DNA from: Bacteroides mediterraneensis
GTDB lineage: Bacteria > Bacteroidota > Bacteroidia > Bacteroidales > Bacteroidaceae
Assembly: GCF_016900355.1 (NCBI RefSeq)
Contig: NZ_JACJKA010000001.1
Location: 1 to 64,000 of the forward strand
Length of the DNA stretch: 64,000 bases
Direction: 5' to 3'
Shown: positions 18,255 to 27,495 of the stretch, piece by piece
Layout: each line of letters starts with the position of its first letter
How positions within the stretch are numbered: position 1 is the first letter of the stretch
The notes under the pieces: generated by a model
What the model was told of the DNA's origin: nothing
Databases searched by the model: none
What the model saw: the letters and a program-made list of their open reading frames with translations, nothing else
Translations under genes and position numbers: made by a program

Positions 18255-21200
18255 ATGAAAACCCAATTGTTGATTGCAGCTCTTGCCACATGTACGATGG
18301 CCGGAGCGGCAGAAAATCCGTTATGGATGCGCTATTGCGCCATCTCTCCAGATGGAAGCACCATCGCATTCTGTTACAAAGGAGACATCTATACCGTAGC
18401 CTCTACGGGAGGAAATGCCAGACAACTGACTACAAACCAGGCTTTTGATACACATCCTATCTGGAATCCGGACGGACAGCAGATTGCCTTCGCGTCGTCC
18501 CGTCAGGGCAGCCAGGACATCTACATCGTATCCAAGGATGGAGGAACTCCCAAAAGACTGACTACCCATTCGGGCAACGAAACGCCTGTCACTTTCACAG
18601 ATGCCGGACACTTGCTGTTCAAGGCTACCTTAATGCCCGATGCAGCGGATATGGGCTTCCCAAGCGCACAATTCCCGCAAATCTATGAAATCAGTACCCA
18701 AGGAGGACGCCCCACGCTGTATTCATCACTCCCAATGGAGGACATCTGTGTAGGTAAAGACGGTACAACCCTGCTCTATCACGACCAGAAAGGATATGAA
18801 GACCCTTGGCGCAAACATCACACTTCTTCCATTACACGCGACATTTGGATCAGCAAGGAGGAGGCCAATCATAAACGCTCTTACCAGAAACTGACTTCCT
18901 TCAACGGAGAAGACCGCAGCCCGGTATGGAGTGCCGACAACCAGTCGTTCTACTACTTGAGTGAAAAAGGAGGTTCATTCAATGTATTCAAACGCAACCT
19001 GGATGGAAGCAACGAAATTCAATTGACCCACCACAAACAACACCCGGTACGTTTCCTGTCTGCCGCCCAGAACGGTTTGTTATGCTACGGCTACGACGGC
19101 GAAATCTATACGGTTAAAGAAGGACAGTCTCCACAGAAAGTCAACATCCGCATCGTGACAGACCAGACTGAAACGGAACTTGCACACCAAATCAGAACCT
19201 CTGGAGCTACGGAAATTGCCGTATCCCCTAACGGAAAAGAAGTGGCCTTCGTGCTTCACGGCGATGTCTTTGTCACTTCTACCGACTATAAAACCACCAA
19301 GCAAATCACAGATACTCCTGAACAGGAACGCACCATCGACTTCGCCCCCGATGGAAGAAGCATCGTATATGCTTCTGAACGCAACGGCATCTGGCAGATT
19401 TACCAGTCTACCCTTACTGAAAAGGAAGAAAAGCTGTTCACTTATGCCACCGGCATCAAGGAAGAGCGGCTCACACAGACACAAGTCACTTCTTTCCAGC
19501 CTCAATACAGCCCGGACGGAAAGAAAATCGCCTTCCTTGAGAACCGTACCACTTTACGCGTACTCAACCTGAAAGACAAATCCGTATGTACCGCCATGGA
19601 CGGGAAATACGAATACTCTTACAGCGACGGTGACCAGTGGTTCCAATGGAGTCCCGACAGCCGCTGGCTGCTTTGCGGCTACATCGGCACAGGAGGATGG
19701 AACAACAACGACGTTGCGTTGGTCAACGCTTCCGGCAACGGTGAAATCCATAACCTGACAGAAAGCGGCTACAACGATTCTAATGCCAAATGGGTGTTGG
19801 ATGGCAAAGCCATGATTTGGGAAAGCGACCGTGCCGGATACAGAAGTCATGGAAGCTGGGGAGCTGAAAGCGATGTCTACATCATGTTCTTCGACCTGGA
19901 CGCCTACGAACGTTTCCGCTTGAGCAAAGAAGAGCTGGCATTGGTAGAAGAAAAAGAGAAGAAAGATGAAGAAAAGGACAACAAGGACGACAAGAAAAAG
20001 GACAAAAAGAAAGACAAATCAGAGAAAGAGGATGAAGTTACTCCTCTGACCTTCGACTTGGAAAACTGTCGTGACCGCGTGATCCGACTGACAGTAAACT
20101 CTTCTTTCTTAGGCGATGCCGTACTTTCTCCCAAAGGTGACAAATTGTATTACCAGGCTTCTTTTGAAGATGGAGCCGACCTCTGGGTACACGACCTAAA
20201 GGAACAGAAGACCGAACTCCTACTTAAAGATATCGGATATGGTTCACTGATTTACAACAAAGAAAACAAACAGCTGTTCTTGTGCAGCAACGGAGCTATC
20301 AAGAAGATTGACACTGAGAAAAACGACATCAAAAACGTGAATTTCGAAGCCATCTTCAATTACCGTCCGTACAAGGAACGGGAATATATCTTCAACCACA
20401 TCTGGCAGCAAGTACTCGACAAGTTCTACGTGGCCGACTTACATGGAACCGATTGGAAATTCTACCGCGAAAGTTATGCCCGTTTCTTGCCGCACATCAA
20501 CAACAACTATGACTTCCAGGAAATGCTGAGTGAACTGCTGGGTGAACTGAACGGCTCCCATACCGGTGCCCGCTATTCTGCACCGGGAGCTACCCTGTCG
20601 ACCGCCTGCCTGGGTGTATTCTTCGACAACCAGTACGAAGGCGACGGCTTGAAGATTCAGGAAATCATCGCCAAAGGTCCGTTTGCCGTCAAGAAAACCG
20701 AGGTCACTCCGGGTTGCATCATTGAAAAAATCGACGGACAGGCCATACTGAAAGGTACTGACTATTTCCCGATGCTGGAAGGAAAAGCCGGAAAGAATGT
20801 ACAACTCAGTATCTACAACCCAACCAACGGCAAGCGCTTCCAGGTAAGCATCAAACCCATCAGTATAGGGGCACAGAACGAGCTTCTCTACAAGCGTTGG
20901 GTAAAACGGAATGAGCAGATGGTGGAAAAACTTTCCGGAGGACGTATTGCATACGTACACGTGAAAGGCATGGACAGCCCAAGCTTCCGCACCGTATATA
21001 GCGAATTGCTGAGCGACCGGAACCGCAACAAGGAAGCTGTCATCGTGGATACCCGTCACAACGGTGGAGGATGGCTGCACGACGACCTGGCCACTTTGCT
21101 GAGCGGCAAGGAATACCAGCGCTTCGTACCACGTGGACAATACATCGGCAGTGATCCGTTCAACAAATGGCTGAAACCTTCCTGCGTCATGGTTTGCGAA

Positions 21201-21515
21201 GATAACTATAGTAACGCACATGGTTTCCCTTGGGTATACAAAGAACTGAAAATCGGCAAACTGATTGGTGCTCCTGTGCCCGGCACGATGACCGCCGTTT
21301 GGTGGGAACGCCAGATAGACCCAACTATCGTGTTCGGTATCCCACAGGTAGGCTGTATGGATATGCGGGGCCAATACATGGAAAACCATCTGCTGGAACC
21401 TGACATCACCGTATACAACACACCTGAAAAATCGTTGAACGGCGAAGATGAACAATTGGAGGCAGCCGTAAAAGAAATGCTCAAAGAGGCCGATGCCGTA
21501 AAGAATAAAAAATAA
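18255..21515 (+). CDS. Tricorn-like S41 serine protease
   Basis: A 1086-aa exported protease. A signal peptide ends near GAA (residue 19). Residues about 25-540 hold WD40-like beta-propeller blades (repeated SPDG, NPDG and APDG motifs). A highly charged Lys/Asp/Glu insert lies at about 563-595. Then come the Tricorn C1 helical domain, a PDZ domain (about 795-875) and the S41 core: VIVDTRHNGGGWLHDD and the probable nucleophile Ser986 in NYSNAHG. Such proteins degrade peptides in the periplasm. Last gene of the cluster beginning at 17336, followed by a strong terminator. Confidence 0.9.
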   Translation: MKTQLLIAALATCTMAGAAENPLWMRYCAISPDGSTIAFCYKGDIYTVASTGGNARQLTTNQAFDTHPIWNPDGQQIAFASSRQGSQDIYIVSKDGGTPKRLTTHSGNETPVTFTDAGHLLFKATLMPDAADMGFPSAQFPQIYEISTQGGRPTLYSSLPMEDICVGKDGTTLLYHDQKGYEDPWRKHHTSSITRDIWISKEEANHKRSYQKLTSFNGEDRSPVWSADNQSFYYLSEKGGSFNVFKRNLDGSNEIQLTHHKQHPVRFLSAAQNGLLCYGYDGEIYTVKEGQSPQKVNIRIVTDQTETELAHQIRTSGATEIAVSPNGKEVAFVLHGDVFVTSTDYKTTKQITDTPEQERTIDFAPDGRSIVYASERNGIWQIYQSTLTEKEEKLFTYATGIKEERLTQTQVTSFQPQYSPDGKKIAFLENRTTLRVLNLKDKSVCTAMDGKYEYSYSDGDQWFQWSPDSRWLLCGYIGTGGWNNNDVALVNASGNGEIHNLTESGYNDSNAKWVLDGKAMIWESDRAGYRSHGSWGAESDVYIMFFDLDAYERFRLSKEELALVEEKEKKDEEKDNKDDKKKDKKKDKSEKEDEVTPLTFDLENCRDRVIRLTVNSSFLGDAVLSPKGDKLYYQASFEDGADLWVHDLKEQKTELLLKDIGYGSLIYNKENKQLFLCSNGAIKKIDTEKNDIKNVNFEAIFNYRPYKEREYIFNHIWQQVLDKFYVADLHGTDWKFYRESYARFLPHINNNYDFQEMLSELLGELNGSHTGARYSAPGATLSTACLGVFFDNQYEGDGLKIQEIIAKGPFAVKKTEVTPGCIIEKIDGQAILKGTDYFPMLEGKAGKNVQLSIYNPTNGKRFQVSIKPISIGAQNELLYKRWVKRNEQMVEKLSGGRIAYVHVKGMDSPSFRTVYSELLSDRNRNKEAVIVDTRHNGGGWLHDDLATLLSGKEYQRFVPRGQYIGSDPFNKWLKPSCVMVCEDNYSNAHGFPWVYKELKIGKLIGAPVPGTMTAVWWERQIDPTIVFGIPQVGCMDMRGQYMENHLLEPDITVYNTPEKSLNGEDEQLEAAVKEMLKEADAVKNKK

Positions 21516-21536
21516 AAGGACAAACCTCTAAAAATC

Positions 21537-21580
21537 AGGCGGGGAAAGATGGAAAAACAATCCTCTTTCCCCGCCTTTTT
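21537..21580 (+). terminator. Terminator of the Tricorn-like gene
   Basis: Arms AGGCGGGGAAAG and CTTTCCCCGCCT with a loop of about 16 nt and a following TTTT run. Confidence 0.9.
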
Positions 21581-21620
21581 AATTATGTAGTCAGGTCATT
21601 GACGTATATTTCTATGAGAA

Positions 21621-24119
21621 CTATTCAGCCTTCTCCGTCAACAGCTGTTGCCGTAATGACTGGCGGTCATAATTCCGCTGATGCGCTTTCCAGTATTTCT
21701 CCAGGTTATCCGCCTCTTCTTTGGTTAGATGAATCACAGCTCCATGCTTGGGAGAAGTGTAGTTCGTGGTTTTCATCACGCCCTCATTGAAATGACCCAA
21801 ATTCTTGAAATGCACAAAATCGGTGGTTTCTGCAAAACCGAAGTTATGAGGAGTGATGCTGAAAATGTCATACATCAGCACCCACTTGTTCTCTCCAATC
21901 CGTTTCCATACATTGGGGGCCTCACAGGCTTTCGGCTCAAAGTCATACCAACGGGCATCGTACACATAGCCTCCGTCCATCCGATTGGACACGGCCTGCT
22001 TGATACCGCCCACGCCATCGTGTGCCACATAAAACAAATGGTACTTGTCGCCTACTTTCGTGATGTCGCCATCAATGGCCGACACCCCGTCCATCGGATA
22101 CTCAAACAAAATTTGTGGAGTGCTTTCTATCTTGTTGAAATCATCATTCACATACACATAATACAATTTGTTGGCCTCATTCTTGAAACGCATGGTATAA
22201 TAAATCATCAGACGTCCTTTCTGGTCGTCGTAAGCCACCTCAGGTGCCCACGCGCAACCAATTTCGCTCAATCCGGCAGAAAGCCGGTCAAAACGGATAT
22301 TCGCCCGGTTCCAGTGAATCAAATCCCACGACTTCATCAGCACCAGCCCCCGGTTGTTTCCCCATCCGTATTCCGCTCCTCGTTCCCATTCCGTAGTACG
22401 ATAACCGTCACGCACACCAAATACGTGTAAATCGGTCATTGCCAGATAAAAGGCTCCGTCCGGTCCGCGGAAAATGTGAGGGTCACGAATTCCATGCTGA
22501 TAAGCTATCGTATCGCCGGCCAGCACAGGTTCCCCGTTATTGACAGCAGTAAAGGTATATCCGTCACGGCTTATCGCCATATACAGTCCATGCGTTTCAT
22601 CCCGATGGAAGACCATGAGGTAAGCAGCCATATCTTTTTCTTCCGGTATGGCATTACGATAGCGGAAATCACGGAACCCTACCTTTCCTTTTCCGGCAGC
22701 AAAGAGTGCCGGACGCAAGGCATAGAAACCTTTATATACATTATGGTTCAAGCGGGATACATCCACATTCTCGGCCAGTACCTCCCAAGCCTTTCCATCC
22801 GCACTGACCGACATTTTCACGCGGTTGCCCTGATTCAACAGTTTTACCCGGAAGTGTTTTCCCATCCGGTTGGGCAGCGTCAAAGGCTTTTCCTCTCCTC
22901 GGTAAACCATGAAATTCTTTCCATCGGATATCACACCGGCATAGGCTTCCTCATTGTAGAAAAGCAACAGTCCTCCCGTGTTGCCACTGCCCAATGCAAT
23001 TTCCACTTCCGTTTCATAACATTTATCCACGGCCGTAGTCAAAAGCAAACGACCATCTGCCGGAGTATGTCCCTTGGCTTTTACCTGCATTTCTCCATCG
23101 GCGAATGTCAGTGCTTTCGGCGCATATTCTCTCCAGAAGGTCCACTGCAATCCCAGTTCAGGCCTGCTGAAATCATCCGAAATCTTCATCTTCCACTCCG
23201 GTTGTCTACTTTTGCCCAACCAGTCAGCTTCCTGCGTCGTACGACACCATCCGTCGGAAGTCCATTCTATCGGTTCCAGCAAGGTAGAGCGCCCCAACGT
23301 ATGATATCCGTTGGCGTACGCATGATATACCACCCACCAGTTACCGTTCACATCATCGATAAGTGTCCCATGTCCCTTTGACCACCAGTTCTCGCTGGCA
23401 CTATATGTATGCACAATTGGATTATACGGGGAATTTTCCCAAGGACCGAAGACCGATTTGGAACGGGCCACCACACACATGTGGCTGGTGGCTGGACCAG
23501 CGGTCCCCCCCTCTGCCGACATCATGTAATAGTACCCGTCTTTACGAATCAGTTTAGGAGACTCCAGATACCTATCCTTTCCTTCCGTAACCCAGTTGGC
23601 CGGATATTCCCATCCATCGTACACTTTGCGGCTCGGACCGGTGACTTTCAAGCCGTCTTCACTCAAAGGAGTAATCCATCCGTTGTTGGTAAACAGATAA
23701 CGTTTCCCGTCCTCTCCCACCACATGGCCGGGGTCTATTCCTTTTAATGCCAGTTTCACCGGCTTACTCCACGGGCCACGGATATCGTCCGCATAAATCA
23801 CATAAATCTCTCCCGCAGACGTAGGATAATAAATATAATATCGATTCTGATATTTCAACAAATCAGGAGCCATCGCAGAGCCCTCATACTCCGGCAAAGC
23901 CCGACATACCGGCTCCCAGTTCATCAAATCGGTGGAATGCCAAATCAGGAAACCCGGCGCATAATAAAAAGGTGAATGCGTAATGTAATAATCCTTACCA
24001 TCACGCAGGATGGACGGATCCGGATAGTCTCCGGGAAAAATCACTTTTGGAAGATTCTGTGCCCCTATTCCAGTCCCCACAGAAATGAAAAGCACAATCA
24101 ACAAGAATAGTTTTTTCAT
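21621..24119 (-). CDS. Two-module GH43 glycoside hydrolase
   Basis: An 832-aa secreted enzyme. A signal peptide ends near GAQ (residue 21). The N-terminal five-bladed GH43 module (about 25-310) has the catalytic Asp in DYPDPSILRDG and acid candidate Glu in RYLESPKLIRKDGYYY. A concanavalin-like beta-sandwich follows (about 320-505, starting FSRPELGLQWTFWRE). A second GH43-like module (about 515-800) has GIRDPHIFRG and ACEAPNVWK. The family removes arabinose or xylose from plant glycans; substrate not assignable. It stands alone, without SusC/SusD neighbours. Its promoter is probably at 24152, just below the repeat array. Confidence 0.9.
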   Translation of the reverse strand: MKKLFLLIVLFISVGTGIGAQNLPKVIFPGDYPDPSILRDGKDYYITHSPFYYAPGFLIWHSTDLMNWEPVCRALPEYEGSAMAPDLLKYQNRYYIYYPTSAGEIYVIYADDIRGPWSKPVKLALKGIDPGHVVGEDGKRYLFTNNGWITPLSEDGLKVTGPSRKVYDGWEYPANWVTEGKDRYLESPKLIRKDGYYYMMSAEGGTAGPATSHMCVVARSKSVFGPWENSPYNPIVHTYSASENWWSKGHGTLIDDVNGNWWVVYHAYANGYHTLGRSTLLEPIEWTSDGWCRTTQEADWLGKSRQPEWKMKISDDFSRPELGLQWTFWREYAPKALTFADGEMQVKAKGHTPADGRLLLTTAVDKCYETEVEIALGSGNTGGLLLFYNEEAYAGVISDGKNFMVYRGEEKPLTLPNRMGKHFRVKLLNQGNRVKMSVSADGKAWEVLAENVDVSRLNHNVYKGFYALRPALFAAGKGKVGFRDFRYRNAIPEEKDMAAYLMVFHRDETHGLYMAISRDGYTFTAVNNGEPVLAGDTIAYQHGIRDPHIFRGPDGAFYLAMTDLHVFGVRDGYRTTEWERGAEYGWGNNRGLVLMKSWDLIHWNRANIRFDRLSAGLSEIGCAWAPEVAYDDQKGRLMIYYTMRFKNEANKLYYVYVNDDFNKIESTPQILFEYPMDGVSAIDGDITKVGDKYHLFYVAHDGVGGIKQAVSNRMDGGYVYDARWYDFEPKACEAPNVWKRIGENKWVLMYDIFSITPHNFGFAETTDFVHFKNLGHFNEGVMKTTNYTSPKHGAVIHLTKEEADNLEKYWKAHQRNYDRQSLRQQLLTEKAE

Positions 24120-24151
24120 GAGATTTACAAGATGCTAAATTATACAATGCA

Positions 24152-24159
24152 CAAAAATA
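24152..24159 (-). promoter_or_regulatory. -7 box candidate of the GH43 gene
   Basis: TATTTTTG on the minus strand, 33 bp before the GH43 ATG. The dyad array at 24235-24338 begins about 75 bp further upstream. Confidence 0.5.
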
Positions 24160-24233
24160 GCAAGTAAATTCTGAAAAAACGGAGAAAAAAGGACACAAAA
24201 GGTAGAGAAATGCAACTGTTAAAAGGCTTCTCC

Positions 24234-24340
24234 AAAACGCAAGTGCGTTTGGAGTAAAACGTAAGTGCGTTTAAGTCAAAACGCTTTGACGTTTTGATTC
24301 AAACGCTTAGGCGTTTTAGTTGAAACGCAAGTGCGTTTTT
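24234..24340. repeat. Array of five 16-bp dyads with exact 22-bp period
   Basis: Five units begin at 24235, 24257, 24279, 24301 and 24323, each AAACG(C/T)-N4-(G/A)CGTTT, separated by 6-bp linkers of unrelated sequence (GGAGTA, AAGTCA, TGATTC, TAGTTG). Units 1 and 5 are identical; units 1, 4 and 5 are perfect palindromic arms; AAACG and CGTTT are invariant. The array lies between the cydB terminator and the GH43 promoter. It could be a multi-site operator, a set of small hairpins or a protein-DNA boundary element. I do not recognise it as a named repeat. Confidence 0.9.
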
Positions 24341-24344
24341 CCAA

Positions 24345-24387
24345 TAAAAAAACCGTTGCCTGAGAATAAACAATCAGACAACGGTTT
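24345..24387 (-). terminator. Terminator of the cytochrome bd operon
   Basis: Arms AAACCGTTGTCTGA / TCAGGCAACGGTTT (minus strand, one mismatch) followed by a run of T. Immediately abuts the dyad array. Confidence 0.88.
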
Positions 24388-24414
24388 CTATCAAAAAAAT
24401 AGTCAGCCAACAGA

Positions 24415-25566
24415 TCAATAGCTATGATCGTCTTCCTTCACTTCCTTCATGGTCAACGGCTTGCGGTCGATAGCCCGCCATGCATAGATGATATAAGCCA
24501 GTACAAACGGAACCAAGATAGACACATAGGCCATGGTTTTCAACGTAAACTGGCTGGAGCAGCTGTTGGCAATAGTCAATGAACTCTGCAAGTCGGCAGT
24601 AGACGGATAATAAGCCGTATGGTTATAGCCAACCACTAACAGCAAGGCCAAAACGGTCAATACCGTACCGATTCCGGCAAACCAGATGCCGCGAGTATAG
24701 GTTTTGCAGAAAATGCTCTTGCCGATTCCATACAAAACACCTACCACTCCTATCAGGAACAGGACGAGCAGATACGGCATTTCTATCAGATTATGGAAAT
24801 ACTTAAACGGTTCCATCACAATCAGTCCGTTGTCCGGGTTCACCGCAAAGCCGTCTTTCAACAGCGTACGGATGACAAATGCCAGGAAAAATACCAGGAA
24901 AGGCACTACATCCGCAATCAGCTGCCGGCGGAATCGGGCATTCAGTTCTTCATGACGGATATTGTTGATGAAATACAGGTTCCCCAACAAACGGGCAAGG
25001 AACAGCACGGCAAATCCCAGCACCAGATTCCAAGGGTCGCCAAAAGCATCCAGTCCATGCCAACCGTTTCCCCAATGACTGATAACCGGCATCATCTCGT
25101 CGGTCAGGTTGCCCTTGCTCACCACGAAATTGGAGCCGTTAAAGAAAGTTGCTACGGCTGCCCCCAGCAACAGCGGACCGACTACTCCGTTCAACACCAG
25201 GAAGAACTGATAAGTGCGTTTGCCCAACCAGTTGCCCAGTTTCGACTGAAACTCATAAGACACCGCCTGAAGCACAAAGCTGAAAAGGATGATCATCCAC
25301 AACCAGTACGCCCCTCCGAAGCTGGTACTGTAGAACAAAGGGAAAGAAGCAAAGAAGGCTCCTCCAAAAGTAACCAGTGTCGTGAAGGTAAATTCCCATT
25401 TACGGCCCGTGGAGTTCACAAGCAAAGTACGTTCGTCTTCTGTACGTCCCAGGCAATACAACAAAGAGTTTCCTCCCTGCACAAACAGCAAAAATACCAG
25501 CAAGGCACCCAGCAGAGAGACCAGGAACCACCAGTAATGCTGCAAGAATATATAAGTTGAATCCAT
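24415..25566 (-). CDS. cydB: Cytochrome bd oxidase subunit II
   Basis: A 383-aa polytopic membrane protein, partner of CydA in the high-affinity quinol oxidase that lets these anaerobes consume traces of oxygen. Multiple hydrophobic helices, an early WWFLVSLLGALLVFLLFVQGG segment and GRTEDERTLLVNSTGRKWEFTFTTL fit the family. It follows cydA by 34 bp and is last in the operon. Confidence 0.95.
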   Translation of the reverse strand: MDSTYIFLQHYWWFLVSLLGALLVFLLFVQGGNSLLYCLGRTEDERTLLVNSTGRKWEFTFTTLVTFGGAFFASFPLFYSTSFGGAYWLWMIILFSFVLQAVSYEFQSKLGNWLGKRTYQFFLVLNGVVGPLLLGAAVATFFNGSNFVVSKGNLTDEMMPVISHWGNGWHGLDAFGDPWNLVLGFAVLFLARLLGNLYFINNIRHEELNARFRRQLIADVVPFLVFFLAFVIRTLLKDGFAVNPDNGLIVMEPFKYFHNLIEMPYLLVLFLIGVVGVLYGIGKSIFCKTYTRGIWFAGIGTVLTVLALLLVVGYNHTAYYPSTADLQSSLTIANSCSSQFTLKTMAYVSILVPFVLAYIIYAWRAIDRKPLTMKEVKEDDHSY

Positions 25567-25600
25567 ATTTTTTCGGTTTTAAGATAATGTATCGGTTAGT

Positions 25601-27097
25601 TTATTTTTCATCCGGTCCTTTACGGATGGCTTTTACCATGATGCCGATTTCCGCAATCAGCAGTACGGTAAACATCACAAGGAAAATAAAGAATGTGGTC
25701 TGTACGGAACCTGTTTCCAGTTTTGAAACGGCCGCATTGACGGGCAACAAGTCCTGAATGGTCCAGGGCTGACGTCCCATCTCGGCCACAATCCATCCGG
25801 CCTGACTGGCAATGTAAGCCAACGGAATGCTCCACAAGGCAATCCAATGCAACCAGTTCAGCTTAGCCAACTGTTTCTTCCAAACCAAGATCAGGATTAC
25901 CAGGAAGAACAGGATGAAATACATTCCCAAGCCGACCATCACCCGGAATGACCAGAACAACAGTCCAACATGAGGAACCAAAGTATCCTTATCCTGAATA
26001 TATCCGTAACCGAAATAAGGCATGTATTCATCCAACGCGCTGCGGGCAATCTGCATGGCCGATTCATCGCCTTGCTGTTTTGCTCTGCGAAAATCCGCCA
26101 AAGCTGTAATGGCTTTCTTACCGTTGGCCATTTTCTCTTCAGCCGAAAGTGCGGTAGAGCCGTCCGGCAACGTATAACCACCGTTCTGTAAATCATTGAT
26201 ACCCGGCACATAGCCCGAAGTGCTGTGGGTAGCCAGGAAAGAAAGCATTTCCGGTATTTTGATGGCACCTACCACCGTAAGCGGTTCGTGCGTACCTCCT
26301 TCATAGAGTGCCTCCATGGCAGCCAGTTTCATTGGCTGTACCTGTGCCACCTGATAAGCAGACTTGTCACCCGTTCCGGCAGTCACCAAAGCGGCAAACA
26401 GTCCAATAGCAGCCGCCACCTTCATGCTGGCCAAGGCAAACTCCTTTTCACGCTTACGAATCAGATACCAGGCACTGATACCGATGACAAAAGCCGCTCC
26501 TACCATCCAGCTGCTCAACACGGTATGGAAGAATTTCACGACAGCCACCGGAGAGAACGCCACAGCCATGAAATCGACCATTTCATTACGCATGGTTTCT
26601 GGATTGAATTCCATTCCCACGGGATATTGCATCCAGGAATTGGCTACCAGAATCCACCAGGCAGAAATTGTGGCTCCTAATCCGGTCAGCCAAGTAGATG
26701 CCAAATGGAATCCTTTGCTCACCTTGTGCCAGCCAAAGAACATCACAGCCACAAAGGTAGCTTCCATAAAGAAGGCCAGAATACCTTCAATGGCCAGCGG
26801 GGCTCCGAAAATATCCCCCACAAACCAGGAATAATTACTCCAGTTGGTACCAAACTGGAATTCCAGAATCAAGCCGGTAGCCACACCGATGGCAAAATTA
26901 ATTCCAAAAAGTTTCATCCAAAACTTTGCAGTGCGTTTCCAGAATTCATTACCCGTACGCACATACAGTGTCTCCATAGTTGCCATAATCACGGCCAAGC
27001 CCAATGTCAATGGCACAAACAACCAATGGTAAATGGCCGTCAAGGCAAATTGTGCCCTCGACCAGTCAATCATCGAAGTGTCGATTGTTTCAAGCAT
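25601..27097 (-). CDS. cydA: Cytochrome bd oxidase subunit I
   Basis: The 498-aa haem-bearing subunit of quinol:O2 oxidoreductase. It has the early SRAQFALTAIYHWLFVPLTLG helix with the conserved haem His, the GWIVAEMGRQPW motif near the C-terminal side, and about nine membrane helices. The Q-loop is short. Middle gene of DUF4492-cydA-cydB. Confidence 0.97.
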   Translation of the reverse strand: MLETIDTSMIDWSRAQFALTAIYHWLFVPLTLGLAVIMATMETLYVRTGNEFWKRTAKFWMKLFGINFAIGVATGLILEFQFGTNWSNYSWFVGDIFGAPLAIEGILAFFMEATFVAVMFFGWHKVSKGFHLASTWLTGLGATISAWWILVANSWMQYPVGMEFNPETMRNEMVDFMAVAFSPVAVVKFFHTVLSSWMVGAAFVIGISAWYLIRKREKEFALASMKVAAAIGLFAALVTAGTGDKSAYQVAQVQPMKLAAMEALYEGGTHEPLTVVGAIKIPEMLSFLATHSTSGYVPGINDLQNGGYTLPDGSTALSAEEKMANGKKAITALADFRRAKQQGDESAMQIARSALDEYMPYFGYGYIQDKDTLVPHVGLLFWSFRVMVGLGMYFILFFLVILILVWKKQLAKLNWLHWIALWSIPLAYIASQAGWIVAEMGRQPWTIQDLLPVNAAVSKLETGSVQTTFFIFLVMFTVLLIAEIGIMVKAIRKGPDEK

Positions 27098-27134
27098 AAA
27101 AAATCACTTTATCGGTTAATATAATAAGGTATAA

Positions 27135-27353
27135 TTATTCTGCCATCCGGTCGGTCAGTTCCACTCCCACATAGTCCTGCTTTTCCGTCTCACTCTTTCC
27201 ACTCAGGAACGAAGGAAAGAAAAACAACTTCAAGATGAAGAACATGACAAACAGTTTAATCAGGATAATGGCCCACAACGTACGGCCGATAGTCATCTCC
27301 CGAAAACCGTCACGGTAAAAATGAAAAATTCGAATGATAGTGTTTTTAATCAT
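27135..27353 (-). CDS. DUF4492 small membrane protein of the cyd operon
   Basis: A 72-aa protein with one hydrophobic helix (about residues 24-47) and a polar tail. DUF4492 proteins precede cydA in Bacteroidetes and are presumed to help or accompany the bd oxidase, perhaps like the small CydX subunit elsewhere; that analogy is inference. The gene lies 37 bp upstream of cydA. Confidence 0.85.
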   Translation of the reverse strand: MIKNTIIRIFHFYRDGFREMTIGRTLWAIILIKLFVMFFILKLFFFPSFLSGKSETEKQDYVGVELTDRMAE

Positions 27354-27374
27354 AATGTAGTTTTATAATGATTA

Positions 27375-27382
27375 CAAAGTAA
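27375..27382 (-). promoter_or_regulatory. -7 box candidate of the cyd operon
   Basis: TTACTTTG on the minus strand, one base off TAnnTTTG, 21 bp before the DUF4492 ATG. Confidence 0.4.
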
Positions 27383-27441
27383 ATGCTTTATCGGGAAAAA
27401 ACAAGAGTTTATCGAGATATTCTGTGGAAAAATCTATCTGT

Positions 27442-27473
27442 TTTGCGCTTCTATATATAAAGGAATACATTTG
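27442..27473 (+). promoter_or_regulatory. Promoter of the TolC-MacAB operon
   Basis: TTTG at 27442-27445, a 20-bp spacer, then TACATTTG at 27466-27473: a full -33/-7 match. The ATG at 27496 follows 22 bp later; the promoter lies inside the longer possible frame starting at 27424 and so excludes it. Confidence 0.75.
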
Positions 27474-27495
27474 CAATGTAAAAATTCAACGAAAT

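Noticed and set aside
19945-20040. Lys/Asp/Glu run in the protease as a frameshift or assembly error
   Set aside because: The frame stays open and homologous domains continue on both sides; a charged linker is the simpler explanation.
20439-21455. 338-codon minus-strand frame within the Tricorn-like gene
   Set aside because: Codon-complement shadow of a strongly conserved protease; no family features.
24234-24340. Dyad array as a CRISPR array
   Set aside because: Repeats of 16 bp with 6-bp linkers; spacers of CRISPR are about 30 bp or more and no cas genes are present. The same holds for 50948-51025.
27424-27495. Longer N terminus for the TolC-like protein
   Set aside because: The extra codons contain a full -33/-7 promoter, and the later ATG starts a proper signal peptide.
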